Below are positions 15,869-24,486 of a stretch of DNA of 64,000 bases, in pieces. The stretch is from VGBK01 sp964354255. GTDB taxonomy: Bacteria > Actinomycetota > Acidimicrobiia > Spongiisociales > UBA11373. The first letter of the stretch is position 1. Each line of letters begins with the position of its first letter. The position numbers and the translations under genes were made by a program. Under the pieces are notes generated by a model. The model saw only the letters and a program-made list of their open reading frames with translations, was not told where the DNA came from and did not search any database. The DNA lies in NCBI GenBank assembly GCA_964354255.1, contig CAYGYX010000002.1:1-64000 (forward strand). Reading direction: 5' to 3'.

Positions 15869-17646
15869 CCGCCGCGGACCCCGAGACCCCTCCGATCCCG
15901 GCCCGGGTCGCCCTGCGCCGCTCCGTCAGGGAGGCCCCCGCCCTGTTGCGCGGGCTGTGGCTGACCCTGCTCCTGATGACGGCCGGCACCGCCATGCAGA
16001 TCGTGGTACCCGTCGTCATCCAGCAGATCGTGGACGGGGAGATCCTGGCCCCCGGAGGCGTCGACGTGGGCGGCGTGCTGCTCCGGGGCCTGGCGGCTCT
16101 GGCCGCCATCGTGGCGGCGGCTGCCGCCCGGCGCCTTGGCCTGGTCAGGCTGCTGACCGCCTCGGCGACGGGCCTCTCCGACCTGCGCGTCGTGACCTTC
16201 CGCCACATGCACCGCCTCTCGATCCTCCACGTGGAGGGGGAGCGGCGCGGCGCCCTGGTGTCGCGGGTGACCTCGGACATCGCCACCATCCAGGACTTCA
16301 TGGACTTCGGAGGGGTGGCGATGGTCATCGGCTCCCTCCAGGTGGTCCTGGCGGTCGTGGTGATGACCGTGTACCGCTGGCAGCTGTCGCTGCTGGTGGT
16401 CCTCGGCGTGGTGGCTTACGCGGTGATGCTCTCCTGGTTCCAGTCGATCCTGGCCCGGGCCCACGATCGGGTCCGGGTCCGTGTGGCCGACAGCCTGGCC
16501 GCCGTGGGCGAGGCCATTTCCGGGCTGCCGGTGGTGCGGGCCTTCGGCGCCGAGGACGTGACCCTGGCCCGGGTGCGCCGGGCCCTCGACGCCCAGTTCC
16601 TGGCCGAGTTCCGGGCCAACCGCCTGGGGGCCTTCCTGTTCTCCTCGGCCGAGCTGTTCGCCGGGCTCATCACCGCCGCCGTCATCGGCGTCGGGGTATG
16701 GCTGGGGGCGGCACGGGGGGTCTCGGCCGGCGGCCTGCTCGCCTTCCTCTTCCTGGTGAACTTGCTGGTCGAGCCGGTGCAGATGCTGGTGGAGACCCTG
16801 GACCTGGTGCAGAGCGCCGGCGCCGGGGTGCGGCGCATCCTCGGGGTGCTCGACACCCCCATCGACGTCCCCGACCCGGTGGATGGGGTCGACCTGCCGG
16901 CCGGGAGCCTCGACGTGGACTTCGAGGGGGTGCGCTTCCGCTACCCGACCGGGCCCGACGTGATCAGCGACCTCAACGTGCGCATCCCCAACGGCACCCG
17001 GGTGGCGGTGGTGGGGGAGACCGGTTCGGGCAAGACGACCTTCGCCAAACTGGTGACCCGCCTCCTCGACCCCACCGCAGGCTGGGTGATCATCGGCGGG
17101 GTGCCCCTCAACCGGATCCGCTTCGCCTCCTTGCGGCGGCGGGTGGCCTTCGTTCCCCAGGAGGGCTTCCTCTTCGACACCACCGTGGGTGGCAACGTGC
17201 GCTACGGCAGGCCGGAAGCAACCGACGCCGAACTGCACGCGGCCTTCGAGGAACTCGGGCTGGCCGACTGGCTGGAGCAGCTGCCGGCGGGCCTGGACAC
17301 GCCGGTGGGGGAGCGGGGCGGGCAGCTGTCGGTGGGCGAGCGGCAGCTGGTGGCCCTGGTGCGGGCCTGGATCGCCGACCCCGACTTGCTGGTCCTCGAC
17401 GAGGCCACCTCGGCGGTGGACCCGGCCCTGGAGGTGCGCCTGCGCCGGGCCATCGAGCGCCTCACGGCAGGCCGGACCAGCATCACCGTGGCCCACCGCC
17501 TCTCCACGGCCGAGGCTGCGGACGAGGTCCTGGTCTTCGACCAGGGCAGCCTGGTGGAGCGAGGCCCGCACGACGAGCTGCTGGCCGCGGGCGGGGTCTA
17601 CGCCGCCCTGCATGCCGATTGGGCAGTAGGCACCGCCAACCCCTGA
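15865..17646 (+). CDS. ABC exporter, half transporter with catalytic ATP site (subunit 2 of heterodimer)
   Basis: 593 residues, started by an ATGA overlap with subunit 1. Six membrane helices (about 25-310) precede an ATPase with Walker A GETGSGKTT, Walker B LLVLDEATSAVD (catalytic Glu present) and the H-loop AHRLST. Its signature is off-consensus (LSVGERQLVALVRAW instead of LSGGQ). Paired head-to-tail, its odd signature faces the Asp-bearing Walker B of subunit 1, which makes the degenerate site. This is the arrangement known from TM287/288 and TAP-type exporters. The gene ends 10 bases before the convergent 2-oxoacid oxidoreductase gene. Confidence 0.9.
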   Translation: MTAADPETPPIPARVALRRSVREAPALLRGLWLTLLLMTAGTAMQIVVPVVIQQIVDGEILAPGGVDVGGVLLRGLAALAAIVAAAAARRLGLVRLLTASATGLSDLRVVTFRHMHRLSILHVEGERRGALVSRVTSDIATIQDFMDFGGVAMVIGSLQVVLAVVVMTVYRWQLSLLVVLGVVAYAVMLSWFQSILARAHDRVRVRVADSLAAVGEAISGLPVVRAFGAEDVTLARVRRALDAQFLAEFRANRLGAFLFSSAELFAGLITAAVIGVGVWLGAARGVSAGGLLAFLFLVNLLVEPVQMLVETLDLVQSAGAGVRRILGVLDTPIDVPDPVDGVDLPAGSLDVDFEGVRFRYPTGPDVISDLNVRIPNGTRVAVVGETGSGKTTFAKLVTRLLDPTAGWVIIGGVPLNRIRFASLRRRVAFVPQEGFLFDTTVGGNVRYGRPEATDAELHAAFEELGLADWLEQLPAGLDTPVGERGGQLSVGERQLVALVRAWIADPDLLVLDEATSAVDPALEVRLRRAIERLTAGRTSITVAHRLSTAEAADEVLVFDQGSLVERGPHDELLAAGGVYAALHADWAVGTANP

Positions 17647-17655
17647 CCGCGGTAG

Positions 17656-18987
17656 TCAGCGGGTCGCCGCCCCCATCGCCAGCCCGGCGGCCACCACCTT
17701 CCCCAGTTCCTCGGCGTGCCTACCCGCCGCGGCGGCCGTTTCGACCAGGGCGGCGGTGGGGAACAGGCCGAGCACCTCGATAGCGGCGGCGCAGGCGGCT
17801 AGGCCCTGGTCGGCCTTGGCCAGCCGCGTGCCGGCCGAGGCGGGATCGAGCACCACCACCCGGGCGGGGGTCTCCAGGTCGGCCACCTCCGGCAAGGCAA
17901 GCACGGTGGACTGGGCAGCCAGGCGGGGCAGGTAAGGGCGGGCCTTGGCGAGGCCGTCGTTGCTGAGGACGACCAGCGAGTGGGGCACATCCATGCCGGC
18001 GAAGTCGAGCGGCTCGGGGGAGAGGATGAGCGTGGAGACGCTGTGCCCGGTGCGGACGGTGATCGGGTAGTCGTCAGCCTGGGCGGCGTAGAGGCCCGAG
18101 CGGATGGCGGCCTGGGCGGCCAGCCGCACCCCGGAGCGCACCCGGCCGCCGGCCGAGCCGGCCACCAGCAGCGCGAAGCGCCGGTCCAGCGCGGTGGCCT
18201 GTGTCACCGGGATGGGAAAAGGCCCTAGCGAGGGGCGCCCGGGACGGGCGGCGGCCCGGTAGGCGGCGGCGTACTCGGGCAGCTCGGGGCGCCGCTGGAT
18301 GATCCCGGCGGCCATGCCGAGGTCGTCGAGGGTGGTCTGGATGGCCCGCCGGGTGAACTTGTTGGAGCGGACGAAGTAGGCCGTGCACAGCTCCCAGATG
18401 TCCAGCAGGGCGAACCCCCGGGCGTCCATGGCCTCGGCGATCCGCTCGGGCAAGTCCTCATCGAACGATGTGCCTCGCCAGACGTAACCGGCGCCGTTGA
18501 CTGCCACGGTGGCGCAGATGTCCAGCGGACGCTCGAGATTGCCGGTGGGGGTGGTCGAGGTGAGCGCCCCGGCCGGGGTGGTGGTGGAGTGCTGGCCGCC
18601 GGTCATGCCGAAGTTGAAGTTGTTGAAGACCAGCACGGTGATCCCGATGTTGCGCCGCGCGGCGTTGAGCAGGTGGGCCCCGCCGATGCCGGTCCCGCCG
18701 TCGCCCATGACCACGACCACGTCCAGGTCGGGCCGGGCCAGCTTGATGCCGGTGGCGTAGGTGATGCTCCGCCCGTGCAGGCCGTGGAACGCGCTGGTGA
18801 CGAAGTACTGGTCGCTGAGGCCGCTGCAGCCGATGTCGCTGACGATCACCACCTTGGTCGGGTCCGCCCCCCGGCGCACGAGGGCGGCGTTGAGGGCGTC
18901 GAGGATGGGGGAGTGGCCGCAGCCCGGGCAGAAGGGGTAGGGCAGGTCGTTGCGGTAGGTGGCGAGGGGGGTGATGGTGGTGGTCAT
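17656..18987 (-). CDS. 2-oxoacid:ferredoxin oxidoreductase, beta (TPP) subunit fused to a gamma-type domain
   Basis: 443 residues from ATG 18987, overlapping the alpha gene (ATGA). Residues ~1-280 are the TPP/Fe-S beta subunit: PFCPGCGHSPI (two Cys), SDIGCSGL (third Cys), GDGGTGIGG with downstream N (TPP-Mg motif), FGMTGGQHSTTTP, and a further Cys in LDICATVAVNG, enough for one [4Fe-4S]. From ~300 on, VAGSAGGRVRSGVRLAAQAAIRSGL and DVPHSLVVLSNDGLAKARPYL match the gamma (catalytic-domain) subunit that is usually separate or fused to alpha. The enzyme joins CoA to a 2-oxoacid with ferredoxin as electron partner. 2-oxoglutarate or branched 2-oxoacids are the likely substrates; motifs do not decide. 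Confidence 0.87.
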   Translation of the reverse strand: MTTTITPLATYRNDLPYPFCPGCGHSPILDALNAALVRRGADPTKVVIVSDIGCSGLSDQYFVTSAFHGLHGRSITYATGIKLARPDLDVVVVMGDGGTGIGGAHLLNAARRNIGITVLVFNNFNFGMTGGQHSTTTPAGALTSTTPTGNLERPLDICATVAVNGAGYVWRGTSFDEDLPERIAEAMDARGFALLDIWELCTAYFVRSNKFTRRAIQTTLDDLGMAAGIIQRRPELPEYAAAYRAAARPGRPSLGPFPIPVTQATALDRRFALLVAGSAGGRVRSGVRLAAQAAIRSGLYAAQADDYPITVRTGHSVSTLILSPEPLDFAGMDVPHSLVVLSNDGLAKARPYLPRLAAQSTVLALPEVADLETPARVVVLDPASAGTRLAKADQGLAACAAAIEVLGLFPTAALVETAAAAGRHAEELGKVVAAGLAMGAATR

Positions 18988-20114
18988 CCCGCCGCCTCCA
19001 GCACCTGCTCGGGGGTGATCATCTCCCCGTCGACCCGATTCAGGCCCACGACGTGCGCAGCGGGCAGAAGGCGCTCCACCTCCAAGCGATACTGGCCCAG
19101 GTTCAGTTCGGGGACGAGCACGCGCCCCACGCCGGCCGCGGCAGCCCGCAGCGCGTCCTCGGGTACCGGCCACAGGCTCTTGACCACCAACGAGGAGAGG
19201 TGGCGGCCTTCCTGGCGGGCGCGGCGGATGGCCTCTCGGACGGCCCCGGCGGTGACCCCGTAGGAGACCACCAGGGTGTCGGCCCCGGGCTGGAGATCGG
19301 CCTCTACCAGGTCGATCTCGTCGCGGTGCTCCTCGATCTTGGCGGCCAGATGGCGGTTGAGGGCGTCCACGGTGGCCGGGTCCTTGGTGATGAAGGCACG
19401 CTCGTCGTGGCTGGAGCCGGTGAAGCGGACGGTCTCCTCGCCGCCGTAGTGGCGCAGCGGCGGTACCTGGCCGGCGGGCAAGTAGCGGTAGGGCATGCCG
19501 GGGGCATCGGGAAGGGGACGCGGGCGGACCTCAGCAGGGGCGTAGTCGTCGAGCGCCACGGTGTTCATCGTCATGTTCAGCTCTTTGTCGGTGAGCAGGA
19601 ACACCGGGCAGCGGAAACGCTCGGCCAAATCGAAAGCCTTCATCGTCAGGCGGTAGCAGTCGGGGATCGAGGAGGGGGCCAGGGCGATGATCGGGTAGCC
19701 GCCGGAGGTGCCCCAGCGCACGAACTGGACGTCGCCCTGGCCGACGGTGGTGGCCCCCCCGGTGGCCGGGCCGAGGCGCTGGACGTCCACCACCACCAGC
19801 GGCACCTCGCCCATGACGCCCAGGCCCAGGTTCTCGCTGTACAGGCTCAGCCCGGGGCCGCTGGTGGCGGTGAGGGCCCGGGCCCCGGCCATCACCGCCC
19901 CGATGCACATGCCGATGGAGGCGATCTCATCTTCGCCCTGCACGGCCACCCCGCCCACCTTGGGGAGCTCGCGCATCATCATCATGAGGATCGGCGAAGC
20001 CGGAGTTATGGGGTAGCCGGCGAAGAAGGTGCAGCCTGCGTCGAGAGCGCCGCGCACGATGGCGGTGGAGCCGTCGGTGTACTCGCGCAGCGGCGGGCTG
20101 GGGTCAAGGGCCAT
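18984..20114 (-). CDS. 2-oxoacid:ferredoxin oxidoreductase, alpha subunit (KorA/VorA type)
   Basis: 376 residues from ATG 20114 (GCC CTT GAC follow). The pyrimidine-binding N-terminal domain has GSTAIVRGALDAGCTFFAGYPITPASPI and EDEIASIGMCIGA; the middle holds the GPGLSLYSENLG loop and TTVGQGDVQFVRWGTSGGYP. The C-terminal domain II (SLVVKSLWPVPEDALR) is typical. It lacks the N-terminal gamma domain present in many actinobacterial KorA proteins; that domain is instead fused to beta in the next gene. Together they make the two-chain enzyme. A TACCAT box 9 bases ahead of the ATG may be its -10. Substrate as for the partner. Confidence 0.87.
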   Translation of the reverse strand: MALDPSPPLREYTDGSTAIVRGALDAGCTFFAGYPITPASPILMMMMRELPKVGGVAVQGEDEIASIGMCIGAVMAGARALTATSGPGLSLYSENLGLGVMGEVPLVVVDVQRLGPATGGATTVGQGDVQFVRWGTSGGYPIIALAPSSIPDCYRLTMKAFDLAERFRCPVFLLTDKELNMTMNTVALDDYAPAEVRPRPLPDAPGMPYRYLPAGQVPPLRHYGGEETVRFTGSSHDERAFITKDPATVDALNRHLAAKIEEHRDEIDLVEADLQPGADTLVVSYGVTAGAVREAIRRARQEGRHLSSLVVKSLWPVPEDALRAAAAGVGRVLVPELNLGQYRLEVERLLPAAHVVGLNRVDGEMITPEQVLEAAG

Positions 20115-20182
20115 GGATGGCCAATGGTATCGCCGGGGCCGACGCAAGCGGCCGATGGGCGGTGGGCGGATTCCCGGAGCCG

Positions 20183-20683
20183 CTACTCGCCGGTGGCGCC
20201 GTCGGCCGCTTCGCGCAGGAGATCGGCGTGGCCGGCGTGCCGGGCGGTCTCCTCTATCATGTGCAGCAGGATCCAGCGCAGGGTCACCGGATCCCCACGG
20301 GTCGCGAGCGCGTCCAGCCCGGGGGCCGCCGCCACCACCTGCCGACTCTGCTCGGCCTCGCTGTGATAGAAGCCGGCCACGCCCTCCGGGCTCTCCCATT
20401 CCTCCGCACGCCAGTCGGCATCGGGATCCTCGTCCGACCAGGGGAAGGCGACGTCCCGCCCGGCGAATCTGGCCTGGAACCAGTAGCGCTCGACGAAGGC
20501 GAGGTGCTTGGCGACGCCGAGGAGGCTCATGCCCGAGGGCAGCAGGCTGGCGCGGCCCTGTTCAGGAGTGACGCCGTCGAGCTTCCAGAGAATGGTCTCG
20601 CGCAGGTCGTCCAGGAAGCCGGTCAGGAGGGCGAGTTCGTCGATGCTGGTTCTCGCGGCGTGTCGGCGGCCTCGGTACTGCAT
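20183..20683 (-). CDS. DinB-like protein (DUF664 group)
   Basis: 166 residues. A four-helix DinB fold is indicated by three spaced histidines: KHLAFVERYWF, then HMIEETARHAGHADLLRE near the C-terminus, which bind a divalent metal. Actinobacterial members of this group are often thiol (mycothiol) transferases or damage-induced hydrolases of unknown substrate. The gene is divergent from the regulator at 20830 and ends 69 bases before the start of korA, which is transcribed in the same direction. It may or may not be cotranscribed with the oxidoreductase. Start chosen as the first ATG; an internal ATG (SGMSLLG) would cut off part of the fold. Confidence 0.85.
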   Translation of the reverse strand: MQYRGRRHAARTSIDELALLTGFLDDLRETILWKLDGVTPEQGRASLLPSGMSLLGVAKHLAFVERYWFQARFAGRDVAFPWSDEDPDADWRAEEWESPEGVAGFYHSEAEQSRQVVAAAPGLDALATRGDPVTLRWILLHMIEETARHAGHADLLREAADGATGE

Positions 20684-20797
20684 GCAGGCACTCTAGGTCC
20701 GACCGGGCCGCCGGCCGGGCTGCCAGCCGCGGCCAAGCGGGAGCCTTGTTGGGATGAGAGGTTCGCCCCGGGCGTTCGTTGTTTGGTTTGTCTCTTG

Positions 20798-20827
20798 TAA
20801 TATCGGGATATTCAGAGTATCCTGAAT
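20798..20827 (+). promoter_or_regulatory. Overlapping dyads and -10 ahead of the GbsR-like regulator
   Basis: AATATC-GG-GATATT (20799-20812) is a perfect dyad; it overlaps ATTCAG-AGTATC-CTGAAT (20810-20827). A -10-like TAATAT (20798-20803) lies in the first. The AT-rich patch stands out in this GC-rich DNA and ends 3 bases before the ATG. Likely autoregulatory operator. Confidence 0.55.
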
Positions 20828-20829
20828 CT

Positions 20830-21345
20830 ATGATGAGTACATACAGCGAGCATCAGCATCGCCTGGTTCGGGAGCTTCATTTCGCCGAGGACTGGGGCAT
20901 GGTCTTCGAACTCCTGGCCATGCCCCGGATGGCCGGACGGGTCTGGGCGGTGATGGCGATGGCCGATGAGCCGTACTTGTCGGCCGACGACCTGGAGAAC
21001 AGGTTGGAGGCGAGTTCGGGGGCCGTCAACGGGGCGCTGCAGTACCTGACCCGCCAGGGCGTGCTGGAGAGGGTGCGGGTGCCCGGCCAGCGCCGTTACT
21101 ACTTCGGGCTGCGCCCCGGGACGATGGAGGTCCTGGTGGCGCGGCGGCTGGCGGTGATGGGTGAGATCCGGGACCTGGCCGCCCGCGGGATCCGGGAGTT
21201 CGCCGATCGCCCGGCAGCGCGCGCCCGCTTTGAGGAGGTTCACGAGTTCTACGAGTGGGTGGACGCGGAGATGGCCGCCCTCGTGGACCGGTTCCGGGAG
21301 TCGCGGCCCGCGAAGAAGCCGGCGAAGAAGGGGGCCCGGGCGTGA
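20830..21345 (+). CDS. MarR/GbsR-like winged-helix transcriptional regulator
   Basis: 171 residues from the paired ATGs at 20830/20833. The N-terminal part (FAEDWGMVFELLAMPRMAGRVWAVMAMAD) and the winged helix (LSADDLENRLEASSGAVNGALQYLTRQGVLERVRVPGQRRYYFGL) match GbsR-like regulators. A long C-terminal helix (VHEFYEWVDAEMAALVDRF) should dimerise, and the tail is Lys/Ala-rich (AKKPAKKGARA). Dyads just upstream are the likely operator. Its TGA overlaps the GTG of the ABC ATPase, so it probably controls the export operon it heads. Confidence 0.85.
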   Translation: MMSTYSEHQHRLVRELHFAEDWGMVFELLAMPRMAGRVWAVMAMADEPYLSADDLENRLEASSGAVNGALQYLTRQGVLERVRVPGQRRYYFGLRPGTMEVLVARRLAVMGEIRDLAARGIREFADRPAARARFEEVHEFYEWVDAEMAALVDRFRESRPAKKPAKKGARA

Positions 21346-22040
21346 TCGAGCTGGCTGGGGTCGGGAAGACCTTCGGCGAGGGGGCGGGCAGGGTGGTGGC
21401 CCTGCAAGGTGTGGACCTGAGAGTCGAGGCGGGGGAGTTCGTGGTGGTGCTCGGGCCATCGGGGAGCGGGAAGACCACCCTCCTCAACCTCATCGGGGCA
21501 CTGGACACCGCCACCGAGGGGACAGTCAGGGTGGGAGGAGTTGACATCTCCCGCGCCGCACGGCGCGAGCTGTTCGAGTTTCGCCGGCGAACCGTGTCGT
21601 TCGTGTTCCAGAGCTTCAACATCTTCCCCGGCCTGACCGCAGCCGAGAACGTTCAGTTCGGCATCGATGTCGCCGGACGGGCCGGGACCACCGCAGCCGA
21701 GATCCTGGCGAGCGTCGGCCTGGAGGGGCGGGAGGACAGCTTCCCGCATCAGCTGTCGGGAGGGGAGCAGCAGCGGGTGGCGATTGCCCGCGCCCTGGCC
21801 ACCGGGAACCCGGTGCTCCTCGCCGATGAGCCCACGGGTGAGCTGGACTTCCGTACCGGGGTGCAGATCCTGGGCCTGCTCGAGGCGCGCGCCGCCGAAG
21901 GCCGCGCGGTGCTGGTGGTAACCCACAACCGGGAGATCTCCCGCGCCGCGGACCGCGTAGTGGAGCTCAGCGGCGGTCGCATCGTGTCGGATGGCCCGCC
22001 GGCAGGCGGGCGGGCCAGGACCGCGGACCTGCACTGGTGA
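21342..22040 (+). CDS. ABC transporter ATP-binding protein, LolD/MacB type
   Basis: 232 residues. The GTG at 21342 overlaps the regulator's TGA (GTGA). It has Walker A (GPSGSGKTTLLNL), the Q-loop (FVFQSFNIFPGLTAAEN), signature (LSGGEQQRVAIARAL), Walker B (VLLADEPTGELD) and H-loop (VVTHN). The LLNLIGALDTATEG-VGGVDIS wording is that of the MacB/LolD group which works with FtsX-type permeases rather than with pore-forming importers; such systems extract or move lipids, peptides or lipoproteins by mechanotransmission. The permease is the next gene, again with a GTGA overlap. Confidence 0.92.
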   Translation: MIELAGVGKTFGEGAGRVVALQGVDLRVEAGEFVVVLGPSGSGKTTLLNLIGALDTATEGTVRVGGVDISRAARRELFEFRRRTVSFVFQSFNIFPGLTAAENVQFGIDVAGRAGTTAAEILASVGLEGREDSFPHQLSGGEQQRVAIARALATGNPVLLADEPTGELDFRTGVQILGLLEARAAEGRAVLVVTHNREISRAADRVVELSGGRIVSDGPPAGGRARTADLHW

Positions 22041-24472
22041 GCGGCATGAGGCTCTCGCTGCGCTGGTCGTGGCGCGACATGCGGGCCCACTGGGTCCAGG
22101 TGGCCGCCATCGCCCTTGTCGTTGCGCTGGGGACCGGGACCTACGCCGGCCTGGGGAGCACCGGCCAATGGCGGCGCACCTCCGCCGACGCCTCCTACGC
22201 GCTCCTCGGCTTCCGGGACCTGGAGGTGGAGCTCTCCGAGGGCTCGCTCGTGGAGCAGGGGAGCCTCTTGGCGGCCCTCGAGAGCGTGGAGCCGGGGCTC
22301 ATCGCCGCGGCCGAGGAGCGATTGGAGCTCCCCACCCAGGTTGACGCCAGCCTCCCCGGCCGGACGATCCTGGTCCCGGGCCGGGTCATCGGGGTGCCGC
22401 TGGGCGACGGCGGCCCCACGATCGACCGCCTGGAGACGGTGGCAGGACGGGCCCTTGGATCGGAGGACTCCGGGGCAGCGGTGGTGCTGCTCGAGCGCAA
22501 CTTCGCCGAGTACTACGACCTCCCAGCCGAGGGCTCCCTGTCCATCGCAGGAGGGCGGCCGCTGACCTACGTGGGCTGGGCCGGTTCGCCGGAGTACTTC
22601 ATCGTCATCCCTGAGGACGGCTCGGGGTTCTTCATGCAGGCGAACTACGCCGTCGTGTTCACCTCGCTGGAGACGGCGCAGGATCTGGCCGGCGCACCCG
22701 GCCAGGTGAACCGCGTGTTCATCCGCTTCGCGCAAGGCGCCGACCTGGGCCAGACCGAAGGGGCGGTGACGACCGCCCTGGAAGAGAAGTTCCTCGAGTT
22801 CGGCATCACGGTGGTGCCCCGCGACGAGGAGCCCGCCTACTCGATGATGTACGACGACATCGAAAACGACCAGCGGACCTACAACATCTTCGCCGGCCTC
22901 ATCTTCGTGGGGGCGGTCGCCGCCGCTTTCAACCTCACCACCCGCTTGGTGGAGGCTCAGCGCCGGGAGATCGGGATCGCCATGGCGCTGGGCGTGCCCC
23001 GGTCCCGCATAGCGCTGCGGCCCCTACTGGTCGGAGCCCAGATCGCTCTGTTGGGCGTGGTCTTCGGGCTCGGGGTCGGCTGGGCGGTCGGCTTGGCGAT
23101 GCGCCAGGTCGTCCAGGGCTTCTTCCCCCTGCCGGCCTGGACCACGTCGTTTGTCGGTGGGCCCTTCGCCCGCGCCGCGGTGGCCGGCTTCGTGGCACCC
23201 TTCCTCGCGGTGGTCTACCCCGTCTGGCGAGCGGTTCGGGTCCGCCCGATCGAGGCCATTCGGCCGGCTCACCTGGCACGCAGGGCCAGGGTCCACTGGG
23301 CCCGCCCGGGGCGCGGGCCCGGGCACACCCTCCGCCGGCTGCCGTTGCGCAACCTGGCACGGGCACCGCGCCGCACCACCCTCACCGCGCTGGGCATCGG
23401 TGCAGCGATCGCCGTCCTCACCGCACTGTTGGCAATGGTCGACTCGTTCACCCGCACCGTTGACGTCGGCGAGCAGCAGATCCTGGTGGGCAAGGCCGAC
23501 CGGATCATGGTGGACTTCGACCGGGTGTACGCCGCCGACGCCCCCGAGGTGGCCGCCGTCCTGGGTTCAGCCACCGTGACACAAGCCGAGGCTTCGCTCG
23601 CGTTGCCGGGGCGCCTGCAGACCGCCGGGTCGGGTTTCGACGTGGTGATCGGCCTGGTCGATCTGGAAGCGTCGGTGTGGATCCCGGATCTCTCCGCCGG
23701 GCGCCTGGACCCCGGCGGGGTGGTGATAGCCCGCAAGGCGGCGGAGGACCTGGGGGTGGGTGTGGGCGACCAGATCGTCCTGATCCATCCCCGTCGGACG
23801 GGGGAGGCTTCGTACGGGTTTGCCGCCACGTCGGTGGAGGTCGTGGGAATCCACGAGACGCCCTACCGGTTCCTGGCCTACCTGGACGTGTCCCAGGCCG
23901 AGGCCCTGGGCCTGGGAGGCCTGGTGAACCAGGTGAACGCCACTCCGGCGCCCGGCAACAGCCTCGACGATGTCAAGCGAAGCCTCTTCGAGGTGGAGGC
24001 AGTGGCTTCGGTGCAGCCGGCGACGGTGGTGGCCGACACCTTCCGCGACTTCCTGGAGCGCTTCATCGGAGTGCTGCAGGTGGTCCAGGGCGCGGTGTTC
24101 CTCCTCGCGCTGGCCATCGCGTTCAACTCGGCGAGCCTCAACCTCGACGAGCGGGCGCGCGACTACGCCACCATGTTCGCCTTCGGCGTGTCACGGGGCC
24201 GAGCCCTGGCCCTGGCCATGGTGGAAGGGGCGATGCTGGGCCTGCTCGCCACCGGGCTGGGGATGGCGGCCGGCTACGGGCTCACGCGATGGATGGTGGG
24301 CAGCTTGTTCGCCGAAACCGCACCCGATATCGGTGTGCTCCTGTGGATCACCCCGAAGACGTTCGGCGTGGTGGTGGCCATGGGGGTGGCGGCGGTGGCC
24401 CTGGCCCCCCTGCTGACGATCAGGAAGATGGGCCGCATGGACCTGCCCGCCACCCTGCGGGTGATGGAGTAG
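22037..24472 (+). CDS. FtsX-like ABC permease, large, two FtsX modules
   Basis: 811 residues from GTG 22037 (ATG 22046 also possible). An N-terminal membrane helix (VAAIALVVALGTGTYAGL) is followed by a large extracellular domain, then three helices with the FtsX module (FNLTTRLVEAQRREIGIAMALGVPRSRI). After a second single helix (TALGIGAAIAVLTALLAMV) comes a second extracellular domain and a second module (LNLDERARDYATMFAFGVSRGRALAL). Duplicated FtsX permeases of this size pair with LolD-type ATPases, here the gene immediately upstream. Cargo is unknown. The gene ends 14 bases before the convergent kbl. Confidence 0.92.
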   Translation: MSGMRLSLRWSWRDMRAHWVQVAAIALVVALGTGTYAGLGSTGQWRRTSADASYALLGFRDLEVELSEGSLVEQGSLLAALESVEPGLIAAAEERLELPTQVDASLPGRTILVPGRVIGVPLGDGGPTIDRLETVAGRALGSEDSGAAVVLLERNFAEYYDLPAEGSLSIAGGRPLTYVGWAGSPEYFIVIPEDGSGFFMQANYAVVFTSLETAQDLAGAPGQVNRVFIRFAQGADLGQTEGAVTTALEEKFLEFGITVVPRDEEPAYSMMYDDIENDQRTYNIFAGLIFVGAVAAAFNLTTRLVEAQRREIGIAMALGVPRSRIALRPLLVGAQIALLGVVFGLGVGWAVGLAMRQVVQGFFPLPAWTTSFVGGPFARAAVAGFVAPFLAVVYPVWRAVRVRPIEAIRPAHLARRARVHWARPGRGPGHTLRRLPLRNLARAPRRTTLTALGIGAAIAVLTALLAMVDSFTRTVDVGEQQILVGKADRIMVDFDRVYAADAPEVAAVLGSATVTQAEASLALPGRLQTAGSGFDVVIGLVDLEASVWIPDLSAGRLDPGGVVIARKAAEDLGVGVGDQIVLIHPRRTGEASYGFAATSVEVVGIHETPYRFLAYLDVSQAEALGLGGLVNQVNATPAPGNSLDDVKRSLFEVEAVASVQPATVVADTFRDFLERFIGVLQVVQGAVFLLALAIAFNSASLNLDERARDYATMFAFGVSRGRALALAMVEGAMLGLLATGLGMAAGYGLTRWMVGSLFAETAPDIGVLLWITPKTFGVVVAMGVAAVALAPLLTIRKMGRMDLPATLRVME

Positions 24473-24486
24473 CGCCCGCCGCCCGG

